A DNA stretch of 64,000 nt from Gracilariopsis chorda (taxonomy: Eukaryota > Rhodophyta > Florideophyceae > Gracilariales > Gracilariaceae). The DNA is taken from NCBI GenBank assembly GCA_003194525.1, contig NBIV01000102.1, positions 124,001 through 188,000 of the forward strand, in the 5' to 3' direction. Numbering within the stretch: the stretch's first letter is position 1; the number at the start of each line of letters is the position of its first letter. This document shows positions 41,467 to 50,859 of the stretch, piece by piece. The notes under the pieces were generated by a model. It saw only the letters and a program-made list of their open reading frames with translations. It did no database searches and was not told where the DNA came from. Position numbers and translations under genes: made by a program.

Positions 41467-44007
41467 TTATTCATCATCATCAAGATTTGAAAGCTGTTCA
41501 TTCCGGGGATGTTCTTTCGAGCCATGAGATAATGGTTCTCGATCGCTATTAAGATTATGACCTTCATCATCTAAAGCATCAATCGTGATGTCGGGAGAGC
41601 TTTGTGCTTTTCGATTTCCCGGGCTCGATTGGCGCTTCTTAAACAGCCTTGGCTCCATCTCGCTCCATTCAATGGACTGTCCGTTCGGACGTGAACGAGC
41701 TTTCCGTACAACAGTTGCTTCGGACGCTGTACCAGACAGCGAGGGTCCGCCTTCGTCAGCTTTTGGAGCTCCAACTGCTACGGCAGCGGCAGCGGCAGCC
41801 AGTGCTAGTGAAGATGGAGGATTCTCATTGGGAACAGTTGTCCCACGTCGTTTCGGTGGGGATACGGAAGGCCTGAGAGGGAGAAGGGCTCGGTCTTTGA
41901 TGCTCCCTGTCTCTCGAGCGGTCCAGTTCGCTCCTTTTGCAGTGTACTGCTTCATTACACGATACAACTTCCGCGATACTCTCAGAAGTCTGGCAGGGCG
42001 TTCGATGACTCTTGCGGTAAAGTCCGGAGCATAAATATCTTCCGTGAGTGCACGGACACCTAGAAGAGTCCATGGTCCCGCTTCCGATATGAAGCCATCG
42101 TTGCCGGCACATATCTCTAAGCGACCATTAATGATCAGATATGCATTTTTCGTGGGAACACCTCTAGTATAGATCGTAACATCAGGAACTGCTTGCCCAC
42201 GTTCTATCACAGCAGCCCGTGTTGACGCCTCCAGTCGCGAAGTAATATCTGGAGCGGATACATTCGGGAAAGCGTCACCGCTCTTGTCGGCTTTCAGTTC
42301 TCCTGCAAGTGCGCTGGCCATTGTGGCGAGACCGGTATGGCCAATTGGGTTGGAGCCACTCATAGGGCTATCTTCGGCAGGGTACTTAACAATCGGAATC
42401 TCAGCTAGAACTTGTCTCAATATGTCGGTATCGATACAGCTTTGAGCAAATTCTTCCGTGTTGTTTGACAAGTAAGATGATACTACTAGTACTTCCTTCT
42501 CGGTAAGTAGTTCCTCATCATGCTTCGAGTCAAACATTTTTAGGACTTCTGGATGTATTGAGCGCACACGCTTGACGCGCTGTTTACTAACATTGTCGGT
42601 GTACACATCGGTTTCATCGACAATATCTTGACCAATAATTTCCTCAATAAGGTCCTCCAACGTGACGATTCCAAGTGTCTCTGGATTTTCATCAGCCCCT
42701 CCTTTCTTCTTCTGCACAATAGCCATATGACCACCTCCCTGGCGGAATATGTTGAGCATCTTGTTCAAAGTAGTGTCAAAAAACACAAGCAAAACTGTTC
42801 TTCCGAAGAACAGCAGAACAGTCTTGATCGGAACAGAATCCTCCGGATCCAGCAAAATGAGATCTTTGGTGAACAGCACGCCAATAATGTTGTCCCTGCT
42901 CTTATCATACACTGGAATTCTAGAGTGGCCAGACTGAAATATTAGCAACATAACTTCAAAGTTTAGAGAAAGCGAAGCTTCTAGCATGAAAACATCATCT
43001 AAAGTAGTCATGACCTGCCCAACAGTTTTCTGACTAAAGTCAAAAGCTCCCCCCAGCATTGTGATTTCGTCCTTTGTCAATGGCGGGTTTGAAGACTCTG
43101 AATCGCGCTCTCGATCTTTCTTGTCGCGATTTCGGGTCACAATCCTTGCAAACGTGGCGTCATATAGACGTGACTGATTCCAGGTTCTAATTCTGGAGGT
43201 TTTAGGGCGGGAATCTTGGCGAGGTGAGGTAGCGGTTTCTTCACTGTTCAAAGCTCGGTTCGCAAACCTTTCTGGTGCGGTGGGAGTGCGCATAGAGTTT
43301 CGTATGGGTTGTGAGGCGGAGCGCTTGTCGTGTGTGGGGTCGTGCTCCGGATGGATGGATATCTGTTGCAGTTCAACAACAGCAACTTGCTCGGTGGTGT
43401 TTTCGACAGCGGCAACGTAAGTGCGTGAATCCACCGGTTCTGTGGGGTGGTGTTCTGAACGGTGGTTGCTGTTCGAAGAAGCGAGGTCATGCTCACCCGT
43501 GCCATGAATGGACAACAAACTCTTGAGCTGGGACTTGTTGTAGCGGGTAGCAGATTCTCCGCCAAGAAAGAAGTCGAGCGCTTTTGCGGTGGTGAAGGAG
43601 AGCGGAGCGCTAATAAACATGGTGAGACGGATGAAGGGCACTGCATGGGCACCAATGACGAGCCCAAAACGATGGCAGACAGCTTGTGGAATGATCTCTC
43701 CAATGTATAGAATCGTGAATGTAGAGGCGACGAAGCCGGCAACTCCACCGAAAAGATCGGCGGTGACGATGGCTAGAGCGGAGTTAACGGCGGTGTTACC
43801 GATAAGCAAAGTGCACAAGAGCCAGTTTCCATGCTTTCGAATGGGCAATATCCGACGGGCGTACCATTTTTCGCGGTCTGTTCCGGATTCAGTGAGGACT
43901 CGAAGGTCGATGATGTCGAGGGACATGAGTCCGAGGGTGAGACCGGAAAAGGTGCCGGAGAGAATGATGCAGATGACGGTGACGACTATCTGCCACCACT
44001 GTGCCAT
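41467..44007 (-). CDS. CNNM/Mam3-family (ancient conserved domain) divalent-metal transporter
   Basis: Membrane protein linked to Mg2+ and other divalent-cation transport. The 846-residue product starts MAQWWQIVVTVICIILSG. The DUF21/CNNM membrane domain has LSGTFSGLTLGLMSLD, LLIGNTAVNSALAI, ILYIGEIIPQAV and a fourth hydrophobic segment. A long polar insert (about 170-300) precedes the CBS pair (HSRIPVYDKSRDNIIGVLFTKDL ... LGIVTLEDLIEEIIGQDIVDETD). After that a cyclic-nucleotide-binding-like fold (VLAEIPIVKYP ... YTRGVPTKNAYLIINGRLEI) is seen. The Ser/Pro/Ala-rich tail ends in acidic NLDDDE. The frame is open 139 codons upstream, but those residues are Arg/Cys-rich and unlike any member, so I used ATG 44005-44007. 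Single exon. Confidence 0.9.
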   Translation of the reverse strand: MAQWWQIVVTVICIILSGTFSGLTLGLMSLDIIDLRVLTESGTDREKWYARRILPIRKHGNWLLCTLLIGNTAVNSALAIVTADLFGGVAGFVASTFTILYIGEIIPQAVCHRFGLVIGAHAVPFIRLTMFISAPLSFTTAKALDFFLGGESATRYNKSQLKSLLSIHGTGEHDLASSNSNHRSEHHPTEPVDSRTYVAAVENTTEQVAVVELQQISIHPEHDPTHDKRSASQPIRNSMRTPTAPERFANRALNSEETATSPRQDSRPKTSRIRTWNQSRLYDATFARIVTRNRDKKDRERDSESSNPPLTKDEITMLGGAFDFSQKTVGQVMTTLDDVFMLEASLSLNFEVMLLIFQSGHSRIPVYDKSRDNIIGVLFTKDLILLDPEDSVPIKTVLLFFGRTVLLVFFDTTLNKMLNIFRQGGGHMAIVQKKKGGADENPETLGIVTLEDLIEEIIGQDIVDETDVYTDNVSKQRVKRVRSIHPEVLKMFDSKHDEELLTEKEVLVVSSYLSNNTEEFAQSCIDTDILRQVLAEIPIVKYPAEDSPMSGSNPIGHTGLATMASALAGELKADKSGDAFPNVSAPDITSRLEASTRAAVIERGQAVPDVTIYTRGVPTKNAYLIINGRLEICAGNDGFISEAGPWTLLGVRALTEDIYAPDFTARVIERPARLLRVSRKLYRVMKQYTAKGANWTARETGSIKDRALLPLRPSVSPPKRRGTTVPNENPPSSLALAAAAAAVAVGAPKADEGGPSLSGTASEATVVRKARSRPNGQSIEWSEMEPRLFKKRQSSPGNRKAQSSPDITIDALDDEGHNLNSDREPLSHGSKEHPRNEQLSNLDDDE

Positions 44008-44900
44008 GTTTGTAGACGCTCTAAAGCAACGGGGATAACATGTCGGGATGGAAGAACGCTTCGGTAGCTTGAAGGAGGGAGAGGGTCGCAACGGCGGAAT
44101 GGGGGCGCTGTTTAGCGGCTGGCGACGCCAAGGACGAAACGAACTGTGGCAGGTGCTGCGCGCGACTCTACAGTGACGCGTCATGGGCGCGCGCTCTGAA
44201 CCGCGCGTGGCACCCACAGTCCGTTGCATTGCCTCCCTGATCACGAGCGCGCTGGTACCACAGCGGACTACCCGTCGTGCACCCAACCAGCACCTGACAC
44301 GCGTCACGCTCGTTTCGCAGTCCACGTGGCACGGTGTGCGCGCTGTACAGTAGTCGACACGTTGCACGATGTACATCGTGTAAGCTTCTACCTTCTCGTC
44401 AATACATGAACTGGAGGTAGGCATCGGCGGCGCTGATCCCCTTCCGCCTCCGTTACGGGCTGGACCCGTCTACCAAACGGTACCGGCAATGGTACACTCT
44501 TGGCAGCTTGCCAGCGGTATGAAGACAGCCTTCTATCCCTGGAAGAACCCCCACGACTTCGGGGCGCGCAAGCGGCCGTCGAATTAATCACGGCCTCGTC
44601 GACCACTTGCGCGCTCCGACCTCGGCTGCCATGTCGCAGGCCGCATCTCCGTTCAACACACAGAGATGCCTGACTGACGAACACTTGCGGGGTTTCGAAA
44701 AGTCGAGAATGATGATCAAGGGCGTAATCGCTGAGCTCTCCCTCGCGTGTACATCCCCGTCGCGAGAGCGTCGGAGCACCCGATGTGCATTGGGGGACGA
44801 CCATGTGCGAGACCACGAAACGCCCCACGCTCCAAAGCAGTGTGCCTGGCAACAGGATCTGACTCGACCCACTAACTTTATTCTTTCTTTCATAGTCTAC
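44008..44900. other. Intergenic, CNNM promoter side to hisD 3' side
   Basis: About 890 GC-rich bases. Overlapping open frames on both strands carry no domain. A palindrome-like CACGATGTACATCGTG lies near 44363-44378. Confidence 0.5.
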
Positions 44901-46421
44901 TTACAGCTCAAACTGCTTGCGCATCTTCGCCGCATTCGCATGTCCGTCAAGACCCTCTGCCCTTGCCACCTTCTCCGCATGTCCAGCTATTTCTCGAACA
45001 GCCGGTGCATCCAAACCTACAACGCTCACAATCTTCACAAAGTCCAAAACGCTGAGCGGGGATGAGAACCTTGCGCTCCCTCCCGTCGGCATCACATGAC
45101 TAGGTCCAGCGATATAGTCACCCAACACCTCGCAGCTACCTTCACCTAAAAACAAGCCACCAGCATTCTTCATCTTGCCCACCAGATCCCAAGGCTTTTC
45201 CACGGACAGAGAAACATGTTCAGTAGCGAATGCGTTTGCCAAATCAACGCATTCATCCAGACTCTCCGCCACCACCAAACCGCCCTGGTGTTCCATCGAG
45301 TGCTTAGCAACCTCCTTGCGATCCAGTTGTTCGATCTGAATATCAACTTCGTTCTGCACCTTTTCCGCTAGAGTTTTTGAGTCCGTCAACAAAATAGGGA
45401 CGGCCATAAAGTCATGCTCTGCCTGTGCAAGTAGATCAGCAGCCACCAATTTGGGATCAGCTTGTTGATCAGCCAATACAACGGCCTCTGTAGGCCCGTA
45501 GATACCATCAATACCAACAACTCCAAACACCTCCTTTTTAGCAATTGCCACAAAGATATTACCCGGTCCGACAATCTTATCCACTTGCGGGATGGTGGCT
45601 GTTCCGTACGCGAGAGCGCCCACCGCTTGAGAACCGCCTACTGTGAATACGCGAACCTTGACGCCCCCCAGTTCGTTTATAACTGCACATGCGGCAAGAG
45701 TGACGCTGGCAATTGAAGCGCTCTGACGATCGGGTGGTGACACCACTACGAATTGTTCGCAGCCAGCGACAACAGCAGGCAAAACAGACATGAGCACTGT
45801 TGACGGAAGCGGCGCAGTTCCGCCTGGGACGTAAAACCCAACTCTTTCGATCGGACGAATAGCCTGTCCGACCATTCCTCCAAGCTCATTGGTGAACCAA
45901 CTGCTGACAGGTTGCTTTTTGTGAAAGGTGACGATACGGTCGCGACTGATGCGAAGCGCTTCTATCACATCCGGACTGACGCTTTTCAGCGAGTTCTGAA
46001 TGGTGTCGAAAGACACTTCAGCACCTGCGGAAATGTCAACGCCGTCAATAGTCTTAGTCCAGTATTGAACCGCGTCATCTCCCTTTTCGCGTACGGAACG
46101 TAGGATATTTTGCACGCATTGCACAGGGGTGGTTGGCTCTCCAAACATTTCATCGATGCGGGCTTGGACATGGGGAGGAACGGTTGTATCTTCTATGAGA
46201 CCGCGTTTGAGAATGGAGGAACGTGCTTCGGAAGATGTGTAAATACGCGCACTTGAGGTTGCCATGTCTGGCAATGGTTGTTGAAGCGTTAGACGAATTG
46301 GTTGAACGAAACGGTGTTTACGGGGTGTTGCAGAAGTTTTTTGGGGGAGTGAGTGATGTGGACGGATGTTTATGTGGTTTGCTGTTGTGACAAAGGTAAG
46401 GTCTGCTCCTAGCGATGCCAT
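44901..46421 (-). CDS. hisD: Histidinol dehydrogenase
   Basis: Zn-dependent enzyme oxidising L-histidinol to histidine in two NAD+ steps, the end of the pathway. The product has 506 residues. Family motifs: RPIERVGFYVPGGTAPLPST, VDKIVGPGNIFVAIAKKEVFG, IDGIYGPTEAVVLAD, the AEHD motif (catalytic Glu/His), NAFATEHVSL, and GGLFLGEGSCEVLGDYIAGP followed by SHVMPTGGSARFSSPLSV. The first about 55 residues (MASLGADLTFVTTANHINIRPHH...) lack acids apart from one and look like a plastid transit peptide, as in plants. A second ATG (MATSSARIY) would give a bare enzyme. Single exon. It lies head-to-head with the aminotransferase of the same pathway, 790 bases apart. Confidence 0.95.
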   Translation of the reverse strand: MASLGADLTFVTTANHINIRPHHSLPQKTSATPRKHRFVQPIRLTLQQPLPDMATSSARIYTSSEARSSILKRGLIEDTTVPPHVQARIDEMFGEPTTPVQCVQNILRSVREKGDDAVQYWTKTIDGVDISAGAEVSFDTIQNSLKSVSPDVIEALRISRDRIVTFHKKQPVSSWFTNELGGMVGQAIRPIERVGFYVPGGTAPLPSTVLMSVLPAVVAGCEQFVVVSPPDRQSASIASVTLAACAVINELGGVKVRVFTVGGSQAVGALAYGTATIPQVDKIVGPGNIFVAIAKKEVFGVVGIDGIYGPTEAVVLADQQADPKLVAADLLAQAEHDFMAVPILLTDSKTLAEKVQNEVDIQIEQLDRKEVAKHSMEHQGGLVVAESLDECVDLANAFATEHVSLSVEKPWDLVGKMKNAGGLFLGEGSCEVLGDYIAGPSHVMPTGGSARFSSPLSVLDFVKIVSVVGLDAPAVREIAGHAEKVARAEGLDGHANAAKMRKQFEL

Positions 46422-47211
46422 GATGCGGACGAAGGTGACGATCTCGCCGAAGGCTGCAGCAACAGACCCGCCCGCGCGAAGCGTGCGGCGAATGGGAAGA
46501 GCTGTTTAGTGCGCATTGATGATCAGGGCTGCGTCCTGTGACATGTCACCCGTCATGTGACATGTCCTACGCTGACATGTCACTCGCCAATCACATGGAG
46601 CGCCTGATGGAACAAAAGTTTTGTTACAAAACGCGTCGGTAGCGCCGGGCTTGTGCTTGTAGTAGCCGCGTGTGGGATACCCGGCCAGGCGTGGCCTCTT
46701 TTCGGGACAGCTAAGCAAATGGGCACACGACACGTGGAGGGGTATTGTCCAATGGACATACAGAGTTCCAAGCACATGCAAGTGAACAAACATGAAAGTT
46801 AATCATGATGCAACTCTACGGACGTAACTCTATGCATGATGCCGTTCATGTGTCGGGCGACTTGACGACGGATGACGCCACAATCAGCGGCTGTAGAGAG
46901 GAGCATCTGGTACAGTAGATACTTAATAAAGGGATTGCGAACTCGACCAGTTCGATGACTCAACTAGTGTAATCCTTTAGCTTCGAGTTCACCAACGGTA
47001 CCGCTTCGTGCGTCTGTTCAACCCGCGTGCTTTTTTATTCCACATCTTACACTCCACTGTCGTCACATGGGACATCAGCCATAACAGTACTCGCTTGGGC
47101 TTGCTGTGTAACTTCATTTTATTACTTACCCGACGCACGTAATCGCTCTAATCCTCCACCTAGCTCCTGCCCACCAGTCGCCACTTTCAACACCCCCGCG
47201 ATCGAAGCACA
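46422..47211. promoter_or_regulatory. Shared divergent promoter region, hisD / hisC-like
   Basis: About 790 bases between the two starts. It contains three near-identical palindromic words at 46538-46583 (listed separately). No coding frame of note; the open frames at 46506-46793 are shadows of the palindromic region. Confidence 0.5.
46538..46583. promoter_or_regulatory. Three TGACATGTCA-type palindromic sites
   Basis: GTGACATGTCAC (46538-46549, a perfect 12-base palindrome), GTGACATGTC (46557-46566) and TGACATGTCAC (46573-46583). The three cores are 19 and 15 to 16 bases apart and lie about 120 to 160 bases upstream of the hisD start. Repetition with a shared dyad is the pattern of a dimeric transcription-factor site; TGACA half-sites recall TALE-homeodomain or bZIP-like recognition, but the protein is unknown. 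Confidence 0.55.
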
Positions 47212-48321
47212 ATGGACAAAGTGTGGGATACTGAGACTCAAGAGGTGCACGGCGGCCAGACCTGGCGTCAATGCACTAATTACACTGCCGATTTCTCCGT
47301 CACCACCAACGCGCTCGGCGCTCCAGACTCCGCCGTTGTAGCAGCAGTCCGATCCCTCGTGTCGGACATTCACCACTACCCAGCGGCAGACACCCATGAA
47401 GCAACAGATGCGCTATCCAACTTCATCCAATGGCCCGCGGATCGCCTCCTCATAGGAAACGGAGCCTCGGAGTTCATCGACCTCGTCATGAAGGTACTAC
47501 CGCCCGGTCCCTTCAAGCCGGGTCCGTACAAGGCCGCTTACATGGAGTACAACCGTGCAGCAAAGGCAGCCGACCGAACCGTCTTGCCTGCATTTTCCGA
47601 TGAACAAGCCGCCGTCACCGTGCTCATTCATCCCAACTCTCCCACGGGCGACTGCATGTCCCTTGACGGAATACGCTCCATGCTCAATTCTTGTCCGGGT
47701 GCCCTAGTGATTGACGAGTCATTCATGCCCTTCCTGGGCCCTGATTGGCGCCAACATTCTGCACTGTCTCTCATAGATGAGTTTCCTGATCGGCTCCTTG
47801 TTCTCGCCTCATGGACCAAGTTGTGGGCATGTCCCGGAATTCGACTGGGTTCAATTTCCGCCTCTCGAGACTGGATTAAGAAGATCAAGAAAATGCAGAC
47901 GCCGTGGTCTTGTAATTCGCCAGCGCAGGCGTTCATGACCGCCGCGTCAAACGACATGAAGTACATGGAGAAGACATGGACCGTGCTGCCGAAATGGCGT
48001 AGTGTCACGGAGAGAAGGGTCAAGCACCTTGGGTGGTTCGTCAATGAGAACAGCCCATCGTGGGTACCTTGGGTTTTCGCCAGTCTACCGGATGCCAAGA
48101 CTGCCGAAATAGCCTCTGACGTGGCGCAGGCTGCTGGCTGTCCTGTGCGTCTGTGCGCGAGTTTTGGCGTTCCGGAATGTATCCGTATCGGTATCAGACG
48201 GCCTGAGCACCAAGACGTGCTGTTCCGGGCATGGGAGAAGCACTTTGATGTAAAGCCTTTGACGGAAGTGAAAGGGACCACGGTCTACACGAATGGCTCA
48301 TCGAAGATTTCACACATCTGA
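47212..48321 (+). CDS. hisC: Histidinol-phosphate aminotransferase-like PLP enzyme
   Basis: Fold-type I aminotransferase of the HisC/CobC-like class, 369 residues. It would convert imidazole-acetol phosphate to histidinol phosphate. Motifs: DFSVTTNALGAP at the start, LLIGNGASEFIDLVMKVL for the cofactor-phosphate site, IHPNSPTGDC (Asn), VIDESFMPFLG (Asp) and SWTKLWACPGIRLGS with the PLP-binding Lys at about residue 203, then an ECIRIGIRRPEHQ motif with the substrate-carboxylate Arg. No obvious transit peptide, unlike hisD. The pathway role is inferred from family and from the head-to-head hisD; a CobC or other HisC-like specificity remains possible. Single exon. Confidence 0.85.
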   Translation: MDKVWDTETQEVHGGQTWRQCTNYTADFSVTTNALGAPDSAVVAAVRSLVSDIHHYPAADTHEATDALSNFIQWPADRLLIGNGASEFIDLVMKVLPPGPFKPGPYKAAYMEYNRAAKAADRTVLPAFSDEQAAVTVLIHPNSPTGDCMSLDGIRSMLNSCPGALVIDESFMPFLGPDWRQHSALSLIDEFPDRLLVLASWTKLWACPGIRLGSISASRDWIKKIKKMQTPWSCNSPAQAFMTAASNDMKYMEKTWTVLPKWRSVTERRVKHLGWFVNENSPSWVPWVFASLPDAKTAEIASDVAQAAGCPVRLCASFGVPECIRIGIRRPEHQDVLFRAWEKHFDVKPLTEVKGTTVYTNGSSKISHI

Positions 48322-49101
48322 TATGGGTTGATGTGATGGGATTATACATGTAGACGCTGTTACGCTGTGACATTAATTTACGAATGTAGAATTCAACCTA
48401 GCGAACGTGGCAGAGACGAGTCGCAAGTGTGAGAGGGCGAATTCTCCATGATCGATGCTCTACCTGATAACTCATCAGCAATGGGTCATACACTCTGGGA
48501 GCGACTTATCTAAATGTTGAGCTCTCTATCATATCTGTTTCGTCTTGTGAATGTTTCAAAATAGTTATCTTTTACCCCTCTACATTTGAGCCCCTGGTAC
48601 TAAAGATACCAGGGTGAAACTTAACTACGCGATGGAGGTAGGACACAGGCGGGAGATTGCGGTAAAGATGAAGCACAGCCTTCGAGTGAAACTGCATCTG
48701 TAGCCCTGTAGAAGGCGAGCTAGCCATAAGACGATTTAGCGACCGTTTACCTGTACTCTTGAACAATCGGACGGTTCCCGAAAATATCGCAAAGTGGCAA
48801 TGAGCACGTTTTATTCGCTCTGACGCTTCGATTAAGGAAGCGTCGCGCCGCGCCAGTAGGTACACAGTCGATGTCTTCACGGTTGCTTACACTTGCAGTG
48901 CTCATTCGCTGTCAGTATTCGCCCACAACCGCCACCGCCAAGCCCGCCACCATGGCCCATAACGTTAAGCTTCAAGTCGCAGCGCACATCACTCAGCCTG
49001 TGCACTGACCGCATCCATTTCAGTGCGTTGATAGCGCCAGCCCGATCGCCTGTGCATCATCATCTTCACCACTTCTCACTGTCAAAAACAACGACTTCGT
49101 C
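48322..49101. other. Intergenic, hisC-like 3' side to PGM3 5' side
   Basis: About 780 bases. A perfect 8-bp hairpin (CCCTGGTA ... TACCAGGG, 48592-48614, loop 7) is the only structure. No gene. Confidence 0.5.
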
Positions 49102-50736
49102 ATGAATCAGACCACGAAAGATCCAAGCGCAACAGCTATGTCCGATCTAGACAGCCTTCTCGGCCACCGCCATCATCCCAGCTACCTTCATTATGGTACA
49201 GCAGGCTTCCGAGCTTTGGCAAACACACTGTATGAAGCTGTACTTCGATGTGGCGTCTTAGCAGCCTGCAGATCGCATGTCTTAAACGGAAAGGCCGTCG
49301 GGGTTATGGTCACGGCCTCGCACAACCCACCAGACGATAATGGAGTCAAGCTTGTTGAGCCAGATGGTTCAATGTTGAATTCAGAATGGGAACCACTGGC
49401 CACGGAGTTCATAAACGCCTCGGATCGACCCGCACAAGTTTTGAGTAAAATGGTGTCGATCGGTGACGTTGCCACTGCCAGGAAGGCGGTTGTCGTCGTC
49501 GGACGGGATTCTCGCAGCAGCTCTTCGACCCTTGTCGATCTTGTTGCGCAAGGCGTTGAAGCTATAGGTGGACGTGTAGTGCATATTGGACTTGTCACCA
49601 CTCCACAATTACACTTCGCAGTTCGCGCTCGCTATCGACAGGAACCGTGTAATATACTTCACTACTATGAGATAATGAAAAAGGCTTATCACAAACTCAC
49701 ACAAAACAACCGCTTCCGTGCTTCGATTGTCCTAGACGGTGCAAATGGAGTGGGAGCAGACGCCATAAAAGGAATCAAAGGGCTCATACCGAACCTTGTG
49801 GTCGTCAATAAACCAGGAGACGGACCTCTCAACCAAGATTGCGGTGCTGATTTTGTCCAGAAGAAGCGTTGCCCTCCAGTGGTGTACACATCTGACAAGC
49901 ACCAGGCAGACATCTGGGCATCTCTTGACGGAGATGCAGATCGTCTTGTTATGTATCGTAACAATGGTGATGGCGTTCTTCTCGCTGACGGCGATCGCTT
50001 TGCAGCGCTTGTGGCGAAATTTGTATCAAAACACCTTGCTTCGTCTGGTATTTCAACTTTGACAGTGGGAGTAGCTCAGACCGCGTACTCAAATGGTGCT
50101 GCCACAGAATACCTTCAAGCACTCCCTGGGGTAGACATAGTTATTGCAAAGACTGGTGTGAAGCACTTGGAAAAAGCAGTGAAGAAGTACGATGTAGGGA
50201 TCTACTGGGAACCAAATGGCCATGGTACTGTTCTTTTCAGCGAGAATGCAGTGAGTGAGCTTCAGAGTTTGTCAGATGCTCTATCTGGTAATGCACAGAA
50301 GGCTGCCCAGGTGAACAGCGTCACGACTCTGTTAGCAGTTGGCAAACTCGCCAATCAAGCCGTAGGCGACGGTATCGCAGATCTACTCCTGATATGTGGC
50401 ATTCTCTGTCGCGAAGATATGGACTTCGACGCGTGGTTGCGGTTATATGACGAGCGATGCAGTAGTAACATGGTCGTCAAAGTGCAAGATAAGAGTGTGA
50501 TAGAGACGGCAGATTGTGATCGTTCTGTGAAAGAGCCAATCGCTCTACGCGAGGCGATCCTCGAGATCGCTTCAGCACAAGGGTGTCGTGCGTTCGTCCG
50601 ACCAAGTGGCACCGAAGATGTAGTTCGTGTGTACGCTGAGGCACCCGTCGGCAAAGACGATCTGGCACAAGACATGGCCCTTAGGATTAGCCAGTCAGTC
50701 TTCGATCACTGTGGAGGTGTTGGGGCACGACCGTGA
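49102..50736 (+). CDS. PGM3: Phosphoacetylglucosamine mutase
   Basis: Interconverts GlcNAc-6-phosphate and GlcNAc-1-phosphate on the way to UDP-GlcNAc for glycans and GPI anchors. The 544-residue product has all alpha-D-phosphohexomutase signatures in order: LHYGTAGFR, phosphoserine loop MVTASHNPPDDNGVKL (Ser near 73), metal-binding DGDADRLV (about 276-283), sugar-binding EPNGHGTV (about 371) and phosphate-binding RPSGTEDVVRVYAE (about 500). The insert YYEIMKKAYHKL and the order HNP...EP match eukaryotic AGM1 better than the bacterial GlmM form. The ATG at 49102 is followed by another at 49138 (MSDLDSLL). Single exon. The stop is 123 bases from the convergent panB stop. Confidence 0.95.
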   Translation: MNQTTKDPSATAMSDLDSLLGHRHHPSYLHYGTAGFRALANTLYEAVLRCGVLAACRSHVLNGKAVGVMVTASHNPPDDNGVKLVEPDGSMLNSEWEPLATEFINASDRPAQVLSKMVSIGDVATARKAVVVVGRDSRSSSSTLVDLVAQGVEAIGGRVVHIGLVTTPQLHFAVRARYRQEPCNILHYYEIMKKAYHKLTQNNRFRASIVLDGANGVGADAIKGIKGLIPNLVVVNKPGDGPLNQDCGADFVQKKRCPPVVYTSDKHQADIWASLDGDADRLVMYRNNGDGVLLADGDRFAALVAKFVSKHLASSGISTLTVGVAQTAYSNGAATEYLQALPGVDIVIAKTGVKHLEKAVKKYDVGIYWEPNGHGTVLFSENAVSELQSLSDALSGNAQKAAQVNSVTTLLAVGKLANQAVGDGIADLLLICGILCREDMDFDAWLRLYDERCSSNMVVKVQDKSVIETADCDRSVKEPIALREAILEIASAQGCRAFVRPSGTEDVVRVYAEAPVGKDDLAQDMALRISQSVFDHCGGVGARP

Positions 50737-50859
50737 TCCTGTGCGCTGCTACCATCGATTATAGTAGAGACGGTACGGCCAAACGTCAATATCCATGCCC
50801 ATCCTTGTTCGCCTGGTTTCAAGTGATCAAGTATCGAAGTATTCAGCGCAAGTCCGAGT

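Noticed and set aside
44008-44424. 139-residue N-terminal extension of the CNNM frame
   Set aside because: Arg/Cys-rich, no similarity to the family, and the ATG at 44007 begins directly before the first membrane segment.
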